Below are positions 6,236 through 6,705 of a DNA stretch of 6,705 nt, in pieces. How positions within the stretch are numbered: position 1 is the first letter of the stretch; each line of letters opens with the position of its first letter. The stretch is taken from NCBI GenBank assembly GCA_018715285.1, contig DVLW01000079.1, forward strand, positions 1-6,705. The letters run 5' to 3'. The notes beneath the pieces are model-generated. The model did not search any database and had not been told where the DNA came from. It saw only the letters and a list, made by a program, of their open reading frames with translations. The stretch comes from Candidatus Faecivivens stercoripullorum. GTDB taxonomy: Bacteria; Bacillota; Clostridia; Oscillospirales; Ruminococcaceae. The position numbers were made by a program, and so were the translations under genes.

Positions 6236-6705
6236 TTGAATAAGACAGCAGTCTGTCCGGGCAGTTTTGACCCGATCACAGTAGGACATCTGGATATTAT
6301 CAGCCGGGCTGCACGGTTGTTCGACCGTGTGGTTGTACTCGTTTCTGTCAATGCGGCGAAGCATACCTCTTTTTCATTGGAAGAGAGGGTGGAGCTGGCA
6401 CGTAAGGTGACAGCGCATCTGGATAATGTCTGTGTCGAAAGTTTTGATGGACTTTTGGTGGATTACCTGCGGAGACTGGGCGACTGTGCGATCGTCAAAG
6501 GGCTTCGGGCGGTTTCGGACTTTGAGTATGAGTTTCAGATGGCGCTTGCAAATAAAAAGCTGTATGACGGCGCGGAAACAATCTTTTTGACCACCGGTGC
6601 GGAGAACATGTATCTCAGCTCCAGTCTGGTGAAACAGATTGCACATTTTGGCGGAGATATCAGTGGGTTTGTACCCGACTGTATCCTGCAGGAAATAAAG
6701 GAACG
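6236..6705 (+). CDS. coaD: Phosphopantetheine adenylyltransferase, cut by the right edge
   Basis: CoaD transfers AMP from ATP to 4'-phosphopantetheine, giving dephospho-CoA, the penultimate step of coenzyme A synthesis. The 156 complete codons seen are nearly the whole protein (the family is about 160). Motifs: PGSFDPITVGHLDII (8-22) with the nucleotidyltransferase T-x-G-H ending at H18, K42 in NAAK, LEERVEL (48-54), KGLRAVSDFEYE (88-99) with R91, and YLSSSLVKQIA (126-136), the ATP-binding loop. No in-frame ATG precedes the PGSFDP block. The start is TTG at 6236 with AAAGGGGA ending 7 bases upstream, giving MNKTAVCPGSFDP, the expected N-terminus. It lies 26 bases after rsmD and is surely co-transcribed with it. 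The more common N in ITNGH is V here, a minor change. Confidence 0.96.
   Translation, partial: MNKTAVCPGSFDPITVGHLDIISRAARLFDRVVVLVSVNAAKHTSFSLEERVELARKVTAHLDNVCVESFDGLLVDYLRRLGDCAIVKGLRAVSDFEYEFQMALANKKLYDGAETIFLTTGAENMYLSSSLVKQIAHFGGDISGFVPDCILQEIKE

Overview
The window looks like an ordinary chromosomal stretch from a low-to-mid-GC Firmicute, most likely a gut-type Clostridia (Oscillospiraceae/Lachnospiraceae-like). The grounds are the gene set (formate--tetrahydrofolate ligase, an SEDS-family membrane protein, an rsmD-coaD pair), strong GGAGG-type ribosome binding sites, Gram-positive-style promoters and a secreted protein of a type I associate with that group. Base composition is close to even by eye. 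No rRNA, tRNA, CRISPR array, insertion sequence, integrase or phage gene is visible.

Left part, minus strand: an uncharacterised secreted protein (from 1197, running off the left edge) lies downstream of a LacX-type aldose 1-epimerase gene (1349-2239). A 13-bp hairpin (1232-1279) separates them. The epimerase has a good promoter candidate (2290-2318) and a short hairpin in its leader.

Divergent region, 2240-2545 (306 bases): besides the epimerase promoter and hairpin it holds a strong plus-strand promoter for fhs (2455-2484). Between the two promoters is a stretch on the minus strand (2293-2421) that reads like the 3' end of a protein gene with no start codon. It may be the relic of a gene once upstream of the epimerase.

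Right part, plus strand: fhs (2546-4231) activates formate to 10-formyl-THF for one-carbon metabolism and ends at a textbook terminator (4255-4291). A new promoter (4324-4352) then serves a FtsW/RodA/SpoVE-type peptidoglycan polymerase (4441-5586), followed by rsmD (16S rRNA m2G966 methyltransferase, 5655-6209) and coaD (phosphopantetheine adenylyltransferase, from a TTG at 6236, cut by the right edge only a few codons before its expected end). The last three are probably one transcription unit linking wall synthesis, ribosome modification and coenzyme A supply. rsmD-coaD is a common bacterial pairing.

I did not find a convincing undescribed system. The points most worth a second look are the secreted protein of unknown function, the relic-like coding stretch between the divergent promoters, the divergent active-site region of the SEDS protein, and the two hairpins placed at or near predicted minus-strand transcription starts.
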